From contig CAUYUJ010019104.1 of assembly GCA_963575745.1 (NCBI GenBank), positions 215,900 through 279,899 of the forward strand: a stretch of 64,000 nucleotides of DNA, written 5' to 3'. Of this stretch, positions 43,540 through 54,602 are shown piece after piece; position 1 is the first letter of the stretch, and each line of letters begins with the position of its first letter. The position numbers and the translations under genes were made by a program. Source of the DNA: Prorocentrum cordatum (taxonomy: Eukaryota; Sar; Dinophyceae; Prorocentrales; Prorocentraceae). Below the pieces are notes generated by a model, which was not told where the DNA came from, ran no database searches, and saw only the letters and a list, made by a program, of their open reading frames with translations.

Positions 43540-44928
43540 TAGGCAGCGCCCTGGCCTTCGCCCCCACTGGTCTCGGAAAACTCCGCAAGCCACTCGGCGG
43601 CTGCCAGCTCCCCGCGAGACTGGGCCGTGGCGTACCCAAATGCCGCCACGCCACGCCAGCCCCTGACCAGAACAACGCCGAGGGGCCACAAGCACGCAAC
43701 GCGTCGTTTGCGAAGCTTCTCCTGAAGGCGTGCGTGCCCCAATGCTGCACATCTAGTAGTTGCGGGGCCGCAGCCTTCAGAAAAGCCAGTGCTTCCGGGT
43801 ACGTGATGTGCGCGAAGGGAGCGCCAGCGGCCTCGGCTGCCTCGCGCAACGCGCACACTCCGCACGACAGCCGCGTTCCCCCAGCACACAGGCACTTCCG
43901 CACGACATCCACAGGCATTTTGTAGCACTTCCGCCTCCTGAAGGTAAGGATCGCACTTGCATCGCCGCCCTCGCCGTTGAAGCGAAAGGGGGCGAGCTCT
44001 GAGCCCAGCGACAATGTTTCAGAATACCTGAGGCAAAAATGGCGCGAGACCACCGAGGATCTGGCCAAATCAAAACGCCCTTCGTTGTTAGCCCATTCTG
44101 CCAGCAGTTTCGTTTGGGCTGCTGACGCCCACACCTTCGGACGCACATGCGATGCAAATGCCTTGTCTGCTCCCCGTACAATTCTCACCGTGTCAGCAAG
44201 TTCCCCAAGAGGGAAGCGCAGCAAAGCCACCACTGAACGAATATGAGACAAGTACCGTCCCAAAGAAGCGCTGCTGCGGAATAGGCTTGCAAATACCGAC
44301 AGGGATGGATGACCCGCTGGCCAGGGGGGCTCTCTCGCAAGCGCAGCAGCTTCACCCTAAACGGACTTTCCGGCAACCGGCTCATGTCGCGGATGGCTTG
44401 CGTCAGCACGGCCGGGGGCAACGGTTCTGACCGACCCCTGGCCTCCGCCACCAGCGCCAAAGCTGCCTGCCCCCGTTGGACGTGGCCCGCAGGCTCGGTC
44501 TCTGCACCTAAGGCTGGGTGATTTGGGACGACAGGAGCTGGCGGTGGCTCGGCACGGCGGCTGGCTGGCTGCGACGACGCAGGGCGGCCGTCGGAACGCG
44601 CAGACTCCATCTCGCACAGCTCTACCAGCCGTACCACAAATGGCGGCGAGCACGAGGACAGCGACGGCCAAACCCGCTGAGCCTCCTGACATGCCAGCCC
44701 GCAAAAATCCAATGCATCTGTGGCCCCAGCCCATGCGAGATCCGAGCAAAGAGCTGCGATATCACGCCCTGGAGGATGTGCGCTCGCCGCCTGTCTGACC
44801 AGGGTTAATAGCACATTTGGCAAGGCCAGTTCCTGCGACGCCTCACCTGAGCTCCCAGCTCCCACAGCAAGCTGCCGCCCCGGCTGGGCCGCAGCGCTCG
44901 CGCGACTCTCATCGAGAAAACGAAGCAT
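43540..44928 (-). pseudogene. Tyrosine recombinase of YR element H
   Basis: Starts MLRFLDESRASAAAQPGRQ from the ATG at 44928. The N-terminal part is open to about 44265, then comes a frame change. The YR core reads YLSHIRSVVALLRFPLGELA, SVVSRHFCLRYSETLSLG (first Arg), TFRRRKCYK, HWGTHAFRRSFANDAL (HxxR) and, after another shift near 43650, GWRGVAAFGYATAQSRG with the nucleophilic Tyr at 43634-43632. All catalytic residues are present but spread over three frames. Confidence 0.87.
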
Positions 44929-44930
44929 CA

Positions 44931-44951
44931 CGCTGAGCCAAACGCTACGGA
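44931..44951 (-). other. SL-like motif before the YR start, element H
   Basis: On the minus strand TCCGTAGC-GTTT-GGCTCAGCG, two bases before the YR ATG. Both ends of the spliced leader (TCCGTAGC and GGCTCA) are exact; the middle is two bases shorter. Confidence 0.65.
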
Positions 44952-45056
44952 TGGCATGCTGACGACACAACTTGACTGCACTGGAATCCGACAAGAGGAG
45001 CAGCAGGGGCATATTTTCCGAAGCCGACCAGTGCAAACAGCCCTCCAGGTATTACT

Positions 45057-47196
45057 CTAGCGCTGCCATGGGGCGTCCGGAGGATCTTCCCACGACACGC
45101 GCGAAAAACCTGCCTCGACCATCCGCTGCAAATCTGCTTCCTTGTGCTGCTGCCTCGTGGGCGCATCCGCGAGATTTAAATTGCTGGGCACATAGAACGC
45201 ATACAGAAGGGTGCCCGTCCTGGCGACGCGCAGCCATAAATCCCCGAGGAGATCATTCCAGTCTGGCTGTCGCGACGACCCGCGGAGCAAAGTGCCGAGA
45301 GCCGTCTGGCTATCTACAAACAAGACAACCTCAAGCTCGCCAAAGCTCTGGTTTTGAAGCCAGTGCAGCGCGCAAATCGCGGCCAACAGCTCCCAGGTGG
45401 CAACTTGTGTTTTTCTATAGCAAGCCCAGCGCCAGACAGCACTGGAAACTCGTGCCGAGGACCAGACGCGCGCGTTGGGCGCACAAACCACCCAGGCGAG
45501 GTCACCACTGCCAGTGGCGTCAGAGTAAACTATGCACTTGGTCCTGGCTGTGGGCTGCAAACAAAATACGCGCCGTTGCGGCACGCAGTCTAGAAAACGC
45601 AGCCACCACTGAAGCGCCCGCTCCAGGCGCCCGGTCCAACGCCCAGACTCCCCGGTAGAGTGGCGGAACAGGGGTGCCAAATGCACACGCGCTGCTCGGC
45701 CGAAAACCGCTGAGGTTCCCCAACTGAGTTTGCCGGCCAACTTCTTGGCTTCTGCTGGGGAAATCGCCTGCCGCGCAAGAATGTCCTGAATCTGGCGCTT
45801 CCAACGCGAGAGCTTGTCAGGGCCAACCGACAATCGCACAGCGCAGGCCTCGCGCTCGACCGCGCAGTCAACTCCAGGGATCGGAGCCGCTGCTGACGCC
45901 GAAACGCGCTTGGAAGCGTCGAGCTCCCACTCTAGCAATTCAGATACCACCTCTGCGGCAACTGCGCTGGCCCCAGCTGGCGTTGCCGTCCAGCCCAAAA
46001 AGGTCGTCCACGAACCGGAGGAAAACAACATGGAACTGCTTGGCCAAAATTGCCCGGGCGGCAGCGCCAAAGCGTTCCCAATTGCACACAGACGCGACAG
46101 CGCCGGAGGGACAAGCGAGAAGCTGCAGGCCCAGTCCGCGGGCCTCCGCCGAACCCCACGTCACCGCCGCAAATTGCAGGTGGGAGCTCGCGAGGGGAAG
46201 GGTCTTGAACGCACCCACGAAATCCTCCTTGCGAAGCGCGGCTCCGCCAGCGCCCGCGCGGACAACCTTGCGCGCCACGGCAGCGAAATGGTCCAGCGTG
46301 TCGTGCTGGATGGCTTCACCTACTGAAACAGCCGCATTCACACGGGACGCCGTGAAATCGTCGAAGCAGCGCACCTTCCGTGAATCCCCTCTCCAGCCCT
46401 CGTCGGCTGGAAACCTGGCTGTGAGCACGCATGTGTCACGCAACGGGCGCCACCTTGCGTGGCCATCGCTGGCCTCTTTGATGCATTTCAGCTCAAACGC
46501 ATCGCGAACGGACTGCTCCACAGCCCGAGGCCGCCTCGCACGGCGACGCGTGACAGAGTTCAAAACTGGCGCCTGCGCGCGCAAAGAAACCGCATTTTCA
46601 GCGGGAGCAGAGAAAGAGATGCATGGCAGAACCCCGCTGCGCGGAATTTCGCCGATCAGAGGGAAACCACTTTGCAGGTCGCGCACCAGCCGGTCGTCGG
46701 GCCAGCTGATCGCCTCGAGCATCTCCGACAGAACAAGCAAATTTTTCTTCGGACCAAGAACACTGCGGACGTGCGCAGGCAAACCCGCGAATTTGCCCGC
46801 CCACAGTGGGTCCAGCACACGCTTGCGCTGCCGCCAGTGCTCGAGGCTCGCAGCGCGGGACTCGGCCAACGCATGCCCGTCGAAGGCAAGCACCTGGCAC
46901 AGCGAGTCTGCCACAGCTGCAGGGATCTCGGGAAGCTCGTCACCGGACGGAAGACCCAGAGCCCAGTTCAAATGATTGAGCGGCGTGCAATCACGCACTG
47001 CAGGATCGTTCAGGAAGCTATGTACAGCCCTCCGCGCCGCAGCGACACGAGGACAATCGAGGCATGCAAACTGAAAAGGAAGCTCCGCCTCCCCCCGCGG
47101 GGCAGAACGGAGCGGAGACGCACCAACAGCACGGCCGGCGACAAAAGTGGCCGAAGCGTCGCTGGCAGCACTGCTGTTTCCGCTAACGGAAGCCGC
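45057..47196 (-). pseudogene. pol (RT-RNase H) of YR element H
   Basis: Starts directly after the gag TGA and is open to about 45980: FACLDCPRVAAARRAVHSFL, LNWALGLP, KKNLLVLSEMLEAISWPDDR, LRKEDFVGAFKTLPLASSHL (motif A), LACPSGAVASVCNWERFG (motif B), FLRFVDDLFGLD (catalytic pair). One frameshift follows. The rest is open to TAG at 45057: LAGKLSWGTSAVFG, CIVYSDATGSGDLAW, TWELLAAICAL, VLFVDSQTALG, VPSNLNLADAPT (RNase H). It is the least damaged pol in the window. Confidence 0.9.
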
Positions 47197-48054
47197 TCAC
47201 TTCCTCCACGCTTTGGCGCCGCGGTCCTGGCTTTGCCAGCCGCCCTGCCAGCCGCCCTGCTGCTTGCGCGGGCTGCGCGAGCGCGGCGGCACCAACGGAG
47301 ACCTGGGCGCAGGGGACTGCGCCGCCGAGCTGGCGGCAGAGCCGTGACCGGAACCGCCCTTCTGAGCGGCGCCGTCGGCTTTCCCCTTGCCCTTGCCCTT
47401 GGTGTGGGCGAACTTCGCAGCATCAGAAGCCCTGGCTGTCACCTTGTCCCTGGCCTCCTTGGCCAGGTCCCCGTCGATCCTGGAGAACATCACTTTCCAG
47501 TCGGCGTTGCCCTTCTCTAGGCTCTTGGCCATCGCTTTCCGCGCCAAGGTGTCGCACTGGTACGCGGCGCGGGCGCCGCCGTGCTCTTCCGCCACCTTTG
47601 CCAGCAGGAAGCTGCACCCCAGGATGTCAAGGGGGGCGGCGGTTTTCATGAGGATCAGCTTGACTCCCCAATCAAGCAAATGGGCCTGGAAAGTGGCGTG
47701 GCCGGGGAAGTCGACCTCCGTAGCGGCGCGAGCGCGCTTCAGCTCGGCCATCTGCCGCTGGCGGTCGGGCACCGACCCTTCCCCAACAGGGACCTCGACG
47801 GCCGGCACGCGCGACCATGAAAGGCGAAAGTTCCTTTGCAGGTCCTCGCCTTCTGCGCTGCCGACGTACAGGCGGCCTCTGTCACGTGCGACGCGGCCTG
47901 CCGCCTCGAAAACAGCCAAGTTCTCTTCCGATGGCAGCAGATCCTCCGGGAAGGTGGCCATGCCAAGCTCAGCAACCCGCTCAGACAGCTTAAAAGAAAG
48001 CGCCTTGGTTGACCGCTTGTGGGTGGCCGCCTGGGCCTCCAAGTACTCCCGCAT
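47197..48054 (-). CDS. gag-like protein of YR element H
   Basis: ATG at 48054 gives 285 codons: MREYLEAQAATHKRSTKALS. The conserved core reads ENLAVFEAAGRVARDRGRLY, VGSAEGEDLQ, then HATFQAHLLDWGVKLILMK and KVAEEHGGARAAYQCDTLAR. It is helical and matches the gag of element B over its length. The tail is Gly/Lys-rich then Arg/Ser-rich (PPRSRSPRKQQGGWQGGWQ). It would form the nucleoprotein particle. The frame extends upstream of the ATG without a stop to 48303, so the start could be earlier. The stop TGA (47199-47197) is followed in frame by pol. Confidence 0.8.
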   Translation of the reverse strand: MREYLEAQAATHKRSTKALSFKLSERVAELGMATFPEDLLPSEENLAVFEAAGRVARDRGRLYVGSAEGEDLQRNFRLSWSRVPAVEVPVGEGSVPDRQRQMAELKRARAATEVDFPGHATFQAHLLDWGVKLILMKTAAPLDILGCSFLLAKVAEEHGGARAAYQCDTLARKAMAKSLEKGNADWKVMFSRIDGDLAKEARDKVTARASDAAKFAHTKGKGKGKADGAAQKGGSGHGSAASSAAQSPAPRSPLVPPRSRSPRKQQGGWQGGWQSQDRGAKAWRK

Positions 48055-48780
48055 CGTGGAAGCCAAGGTGGCCTCGGGAGTTGGAGGAGGCGGCTCTGCG
48101 GCCCCGCACTTCCTCTGAACGCGGAGTGCGAAGGCGATCTGGGCTGGCTGCACTGCCCACGCACGGAACACGGGGCTCTCACCATGCAAGCCAGGTGTGC
48201 CGGGCCGTCGCAGCCAGTGCTGCTGCGCGTCGTCCTGCCCCTGGAGAGGCAGCGTTTTCGGGCCCAGGGGCGCTCGCTCGTTGCCAGCCCCGATGTGCTG
48301 CACATGACTTCAGTGCTTGGTGGGCTCCGTCGGCCCTGTGCCGGCCTGTCTGTGCCGCACGGGAACCTCTTCGGGCTCAGGTGTGCTCTGTCGGGGCTGT
48401 GCCAGCCATCGTTTCTGGCCAGGTGCGCAGTTTCTGCGGGCCCACGTGGGCTCGGCCTGCGGTGTGCTACCCCTGGTGTGCTGCGCGGCACTTCTGCCCC
48501 GGGTGTGGCGGTGTCTTCGGGACCAGGTCTGCCGTATCGGCCCAGCCCCAGTGTGCTGCGCATTGGCTGCGCCCCAGGTTGGCAATGTGCACAAGCCCAC
48601 GTTGTGTGGGTGCTGCTAAGCGCTCGTGCATTGAACGTGGAGACGTTTCGGGCCCAGGCGTGTCCGGGGGCAAGGCGCCGTTCCAGGCATGTATTGGCCG
48701 CTGTGCGCAGTCACTTGGGCTCAAGCTGCCTGCCGCCCAGTTTGCGCCCCCTACGCTGGCGTCTTTTGCCATCACAAAAT
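48055..48780. repeat. Degenerate roughly 60-bp repeats upstream of element H
   Basis: Words such as GTGTGCTGCGC, TTCTGCCCCGGGTGTGGC and TCGGGCCCAGG recur at irregular spacing from about 48170 to 48680. This may be the decayed A1 or leader of element H. No palindromic terminus could be identified. Confidence 0.5.
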
Positions 48781-49760
48781 AGCTTTCGCGCACCAGGATG
48801 TGCTTGCCTTCGTTGCCGGGTTGCCTCAGGGTGCCCTGGGAGGCGCGGCGCAACAGGACATGGTGGAATGGTGCTCGTTCCTGCTTGACGTTGATCCGTC
48901 GCCGAAGGCGAAGCACGACCTCTTCTGGCACCTGTCCGTCGGGCGCCTGCTGGGGGAGACGATGGGCTCCATCTCAAGCAAAATGCAAAGTGAAGTACCA
49001 TCTTGTACCAATTGATGATGATACTTACCACGTTTTAAAGAATGCTGTAGAGCATACTGGGGGACACCGACCAGCGCGCACTCCACAGAATCCGAGAGAC
49101 GACGTACCATCCATCAAAAGAGCAGCTGCAGGAGATTGATAAGATTATGGCACAGCACGGACCGCGCGGTTCACGATCGCATGTCTAGTGCTGCGCCAGG
49201 AGACGCCTTCCAAAGAGCAGTGCACAAACGCCGGAACCGAGATGGAAGCAAAAAATCGTTCAAAGTGGAAGGATTGCAGGCTTGGTGCGCGGAGCGTTTT
49301 TCTGAATCGATTCGGAACCCACGCCACCAGCAAACAGATTGAGTTTGATTGTATTCAAAACTGCCGATGGGAATTGCCCAAGCATTTCACCACAGCACGC
49401 AAACTTCATTTTATCAATGGAAGAGGAGGCTACGTATTACAGCACCATGCTCGACGTAGCAATTAAAGCTCTTATTGTGGAATTTCGGCAGCAGGGCAAA
49501 GCAATCCCAACTCCGCTATTCGCTCAATTCCATTCGGATTTCGCCAAGAGCAGTCGCAAGGCTATCAAAGATATGCTACCGAATACGCAGCATGTCAACG
49601 ATCTGGAGCACTTGGAGCGGGCGCTGCTGGACCACCAAAAAAGAGGAGAACCAAATTCGGGCGGAAAAGTGTTGCAGAAGATGGCGGTCGTTTGAACCTT
49701 TGCGCCTCTCTACGGAGGAGTCACATGCATTTAATTCTCTTGCACAGGGTGTCTAGAGCT
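48781..49760 (+). other. AT-richer unique stretch, no recognised gene
   Basis: Composition shifts toward A/T and codon-like texture appears (for example DVLAFVAGLPQGALGG at about 48800 and KYHLVPIDDDTYHVLKNAVE at about 48990), but frames change often. It may be a decayed retrocopy or host exons. No domain is identified. Confidence 0.35.
49417..49695 (+). CDS. Uncharacterised short ORF
   Basis: ATG at 49417 gives 92 codons starting MEEEATYYSTMLDVAIKALI, mostly helical, with HVNDLEHLERALLDHQKRGE near the end. The frame is also open upstream. It could be an exon or a pseudogene piece; family unknown. Confidence 0.25.
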   Translation: MEEEATYYSTMLDVAIKALIVEFRQQGKAIPTPLFAQFHSDFAKSSRKAIKDMLPNTQHVNDLEHLERALLDHQKRGEPNSGGKVLQKMAVV

Positions 49761-49794
49761 CCGACCGCTTTATTTCGGCACCGCACCCCCCCCC

Positions 49795-49795
49795 C

Positions 49796-49828
<33 letters not shown>

Positions 49829-49910
49829 GTCATCATCATCACCATCATCCTCACCATCATCATCATCATAATCACCATCCTCATCATCATCCACATCATC
49901 ATCATCATGC
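49795..49910. repeat. (CAT)n microsatellite
   Basis: CATCATCAT run with CACCAT interruptions. Confidence 0.95.
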
Positions 49911-51850
49911 GCCGCCTCCGTCTCAGCGCCCTCCCGCGGCTCCAGCGCCCGCCCAGTGCCCCTTCCGCCCCGACCACTTCATTTCGGCACCGCACCCCCC
50001 CCCGCTCCGCCCCCTCCCCCGCACCATCTCAGCGCCCCCCCGCGGCTCCAGCGCCCGCCCAGTGCCACCTCCGCTTCGACCACTTTATTTCGGCACCGCC
50101 CCCCCCTCCCGCTCCGCCCCCTCCCCCGCGCCGTCTCAGCGCCCCCCCGCGGCTCCAGCGCCCGCCCAGTGCCTCCTCCGCCCCGACCACTTTATTTCGG
50201 CACCGCACCCCCCTCCCCGCTCCGCCCCCTCCCCCGCGCCGTCTCAGCGCCCCCGCGCGGCTCCAGCGCCCGCCCAGTGCCCCCTCCGCCACGACCACTT
50301 TATTTCGGCACCCCCCCCCCGCTCCGCGCGCCGTCTCAGCGCCCGCGGCTCCAGCGCCCGCCCCCCCTCCGCCCCGACCACTTTATTTCGGCACCGCCCC
50401 CCCCCCCGCTCCGCCCCCTCCCCCGCGCCGTCTCAGCGCCCCCCCGCGGCTCCAGCGCCCGCCCAGTGCCCCCTCCGCCCGACCACTTTATTTCGGCACC
50501 GCACCCCCCCCCGCTCCGCCCCCCCCCCGCGCCGCCTCAGCGCCCCCCGCGGCTCCAGCGCCCGCCCAGTGCCCCCTCCGCTTCGACCACTTTATTTCGG
50601 CACCGCACCCCCCCCCCGCTCCGCCCCCTCCCGCGCCGTCTCAGCGCCCCCCCCCGGCTCCAGCGCCCGCCCAGTGCCTCCTCCGCCCCGACCGCTTTAT
50701 GTCGGCACCGCATCCCCGCGCCGTCGCCCCCTCCCCGCATCCCGCCCCCCCCCCGCTCCGCCCCCTCCCCCGCGCCGTCTCAGCGCCCCCCCCGCGGCTC
50801 CAGCGCCCGCCCAGTGCCCCCTCCGCCCCGACCACTTTATTTCGGCACCGCACCCCCCCCCCGCTCCGCCCCCTCCCCCGCGCCGTCTCAGCGCCCCCCC
50901 GCGGCTCCAGCGCCCGCCCAGTGCCCCCTCCGCCCCGACCACTTTATTTCGGCACCGCACCCCCCCCGCTCCGCCCCCTCCCCCGCGCCGTCTCAGCGCC
51001 CCCCCGCGGCTCCAGCGCCCGCCCAGTGCCCCTCCGCCCCGACCACTTTATTTCGGCACCGCACCCCCCCTCCCCGCTCCGCCCCCTCCCCCGCGCCGTC
51101 TCGGCTCCAGCGCCCCCCAGTGCCCCCTCCGCCCCGACCCTTCAGTCGGCTCCAGCCCACGCCGCCCAGCGCCGCCGGCGCCCACCACCCCTCCGCCCGA
51201 CCACTTTATTTCGGCACCGCACCCGCGCCGTCTCAGCGCCCCCCGCGGCTCCAGCGCCCGCCCAGCGCCCCCTCCGCGACCACTTTATTTCGGCACCGCA
51301 CCCCCCCCCGCTCCGCCCCCTCCCCCGCGCCGTCTCAGCGCCCCCCGCGGCTCCAGCGCCCGCCCAGTGCCTCCTCCGCCCCGACCACTTTATTTCGGCA
51401 CCGCACCCCCCCCCCGCTCCGCCCCCTCCCCCGCGCCGTCTCAGCGCCCCCGCGCGGCTCCAGCGCCCGCCCAGTGCCCCCTCCGCCACGACCACTTTAT
51501 TTCGGCACCGCACCCCCCTCCCCGCTCCGCCCCCTCCCCCGCGCCGTCTCAGCGCCCCCGCGCGGCTCCAGCGCCCGCCCAGTGCCCCCTCCGCCCCGAC
51601 CACTTTATTTCGGCACCGCACCCCCCCCCCGCTCCGCCCCTTCCCCCGCGCCGTCTCAGCGCCCACCTCCCCCGCGCCGTCTCAGCGCCCCCGCGCGGCT
51701 CCAGCGCCCGCCCAGTGCCCCCTCCGCCCCGACCATTTTATTTCGGTACCGCACCCCCCCTCCCCGCTCCGCCCCCTCCCCCGCGCCGTCTCAGCGCCCC
51801 CGCGCGGCTCCAGCGCCCGCCCAGCGCCCCCTCCGCCCCGACCATTTTAT
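49911..51850. repeat. 107-bp satellite, about 17 units
   Basis: Tandem units each containing CTTTATTTCGGCACCGCACC, CCGCTCCGCCCCCTCCCCCG, GCCGTCTCAGCGCCCCC and GCGGCTCCAGCGCCCGCCCAG. CTTTATTTCGG-type words (some variant) recur at about 49978, 50084, 50192, 50301 and so on, with period about 107 and a few short units. Long Pro/Ala/Ser frames up to 681 codons run across it in all phases and are rejected. Confidence 0.97.
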
Positions 51851-51894
51851 TCTCTTGCACAGCTGTGTTCTAGAGCTCGGACCTCTTTATTTTC

Positions 51895-52270
51895 GCCGCC
51901 CCTAAATCACGAGGCACGAGTGGTTTGGGGGGCAGTGAAATTTGAGGAGTAGGATTCTTGTCCACTCTTGGCCTTTTGGCCTCCTGGCTTCCTAGCTTCG
52001 TGCGTCTGGCTCATGGCCGGTAGCTTCCTATGGAGGCTGCGGAGTTGGAGGGGGAGTTCTTGCTCGCGCCTGGCCCGTTCAGGGTGCGGTTTCCCTGTCT
52101 GCCCGTCTGTCCGTGTCCGCCCGTCCGTGTCCGTCTGTCGTTGGTCGTCGCGCGCACCAGGGGCCTCGTGGACCTTGCGTCAGCGCGCGGACGCAGCAGG
52201 GCCTGCGGGGTCAGGGGGTGCGCGTGCGCATCGCTTCTCGTGGGGCTGCCGCTGCCGGGTGCAGGCTGCT
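51895..52270 (+). repeat. A1 terminal repeat of YR element C
   Basis: Starts GCCCCTAAATCACGAGGCAC and continues almost base for base with A2 of element C (56319-56689) and of element B (36915-37340). It joins pol at CTAGGCTCCAT (about 52273), deleting gag and the start of pol. Confidence 0.88.
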
Positions 52271-54250
52271 CTCTAGGCTCCATCGGCCCTTGGAGTCACC
52301 TGTAATGGGCTCTTTCTTTGCCTGCACACGAAGGGCTCCCGCCAGTGCCAGCAGTCATAGCTGAGGCACTGAGGGGGGCGGAATCCCTGTCAGATTCCGA
52401 GCTTCACGCGCACCGCGCGGCGAGGCTCCAGCACTGGGCCGCGCGAAAGCGCGGAACAGATTCAGCCTGGAGATGTGCGTTTGCGCTTTTGCCCGAGCAT
52501 TGCCAGCTTGTCCTCGCGCCTGAGAAGAATCTCATTCTTCTTGCGGAAATGATTGAGGCAATTGGCTGGCCAGACTGCCGCCTGGTGGAAGATCTCAAAC
52601 GAGGCTTTCCCTTGCTTGGCCAGTTGCCTCGGAGCGGCATTTTGCCGCCCGTCGCGTACCCTGCAGTGTCAGAAACTGCAGAATCTCTCGCCGAGCGTTG
52701 TTTGGAGAACAACGCCAACACTTTAAAGCGAGTGCGCCGACCGTCGGCCGCGCAGCCTGCAGTCTGGAACGCATGTGTGGCGAAATGCGTGCAAGAGGTA
52801 GCCGAAAAGAAGGCATGGTGGACAGAGCTGCGTCCCGCCGCCTCCGCGATCTCTGCCCGATTCCCTGCCCTGGAAGGGTGGAAGGAAGCAGGCGGCGAGT
52901 TCATCCCCAAGGTCCGCTTGATTGATGATTTCTCAGGGTCACTCGTCAATTCAGCAACGGCAATTGGGGAACCCATGCCGGTCGACACTTTGGACACTCT
53001 GCTCGCTGTTGCGCGGTCTGTCGCTGGCGATGCGCCGCGCGACTGCTGTGTGCTTCCGGAAGGAGGATTTTAAAGGTGCCTTCAAATCCCTGCCGCTGCG
53101 GGCGGAACACCTGCCTTTCGCCGTCATTTCCTGGCGCGCTGCAGACGAGCAGGCCAAAGGTCTGCAGTTGATTTGCTGCCCTTTTGGGTCGAGCGCTTCT
53201 GTCCACAGCTGGCATAGGCTTGGTTCGTTATTCCAGGCGTTGCTTGCGCGAGATCTGTTTGTGGCATATCCCCGGTTCGTGGACGATCTGTTCTCTGCCG
53301 ATAGGTGCCTGGACGCAGCAAGCGCGCTGACAGGGCCAGTAGGGACAGCGCATTGCGCAGAGCAACTGCTGGACTTGACAGGCTGGGTGCTTGAGCCTTC
53401 GAAGCGCGTGAGAGGCGCCGCGAGCACCACCATTTTGGGAGTGGGCGTTTCTGCGCGCTCAGGCGAAATCGTCTTCCAGATTGGGCCAGCTAAACAGCAG
53501 AAGTGGCTTGCGACCATTCAGGAGGCTCTCCAGAGTGACGCCCTCCGTCCAGCCGAAGCGAAGCGGTTGGCCGGCCGCCTGAATTGGGCTGGCAGCGCTG
53601 TTTTTGGAAAGGGAGCCAGGGCGTATCTCGCAGCGCTTCACTGGCAAGCGAATCGCCGCACTGCTCGTTTGACGGCGCGCGTCCGGACGGCGCTCCGCTG
53701 GTGGTCCGCGTTTCTGGCCGAGGCGCCGACAAGGCGAATTCAGCTTGCGCCGCGCGCCGTTGAGCGGTGCATTGTGTATACAGATGCTGCGGGAGATGGA
53801 GGAATAGCATTCGCACTGGTGCACCCGAGTTTCCGATTGTGGAGCGCCGCCTCGGTGCCGCAGGAGGCTTGGCAGTGGGCGCATCCACGGCGCACCCGGA
53901 TTGCGCTGCGGGAGCTGCTTGCCGCAGCGCGCGCAGTCCGATGTTTAATCGAGCGCGGACTGGCTAACTGCGAAATACTTCTTTTCGTGGATTGCAATCC
54001 GGCGTTGCACGTGCTTGTGCGCGGAGCGAGCAGACAAACGGATCTCAATGCTTTGGTCACTGGTTCCTGGTTCCAGGTCGCCAGGGCCGGCATCTCTTTG
54101 CACGCGTTCCGTGTTCCAAGTAAGCTGAACCTCGCCGATGGGCCCACCAGGTGGGACACCTGGGACGCAGCTGTGGCCGCATTTGGCGCCCGGAGCTTTG
54201 AGCGGATTGCCTGGTTATGGCCGGCAGCACTGCCTTGGGGCGCGGAGTGA
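52271..54250 (+). pseudogene. pol (RT-RNase H) of YR element C
   Basis: A close relative of the pol of element B. An early TAA (CTG-TAA where B has CTG-GAA, near 52303) and a 2-nt deletion near 53047 break the frame. Motifs are LIDDFSGSLVNSATAIGEPM, then RKEDFKGAFKSLPL (A), ICCPFGSSASVHSWHRLG (B), YPRFVDDLFSAD (C), LAGRLNWAGSAVFGKGARAY, CIVYTDAAGDGGIAF, ELLAAARAVRC, LLFVDCNPALH, PSKLNLADGPTRW. The second part (52922-54250) is one open frame. Confidence 0.88.
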
Positions 54251-54582
54251 CTGCACCCGACCGTGGAAAAAGAACTTTCGCTGTCAGGTGTGGCGTCGTC
54301 ACCATCGTGCGGCACAAACCCTCATCTCTGCGTGCCACTTTGACAGGTCTCTTGTCGGAACGCCGTTTCCTGCTTGTTTTTGGCGCCCTGGGCGCCTCCA
54401 TTCGGATCCATGAGGTTCGGCCCTGGTTCCTGCAGTTTGTGGCCGAGGTTGTTTCCGCGGGCCTCGGACTCCAAAAATTGTTCTGTGTGCCCGTCAGCTG
54501 GTCCGTCGCCAGTGTGTGCTCGCGAGGCTGTGGTCAGTGTTGCGCCTGTTCGGCGTCATTCGTCGTCCAGTGCGCGCTTCCG

Positions 54583-54602
54583 TCCGTAGCCGATTGGAGC
54601 AT
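54583..54602 (+). other. SL-like motif before the YR start, element C
   Basis: TCCGTAGCC-GATTGGAGCAT directly followed by ATG (54603). Same as element B except the last base. Confidence 0.5.

Noticed and set aside
42253-43542. A 429-codon plus-strand frame
   Set aside because: It runs across the B2, A2 and B1 repeats of element H, antisense to its genes, with low-complexity Pro/Arg composition.
29323-47199. UGA decoded as an amino acid genome-wide or as selenocysteine
   Set aside because: UGA ends other genes here (for example the intact YR at 59002-59004), and no selenocysteine context is evident. Local readthrough or splicing is simpler.
48781-49760. A host gene in the AT-richer stretch
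   Set aside because: Frames change repeatedly and no domain or splice structure could be supported, so only a low-confidence ORF is listed.
49907-51952. Open frames of 600-680 codons rich in Pro, Ala and Ser
   Set aside because: They arise from the 107-bp satellite, are open in all three plus-strand phases, and show no start context or domain.
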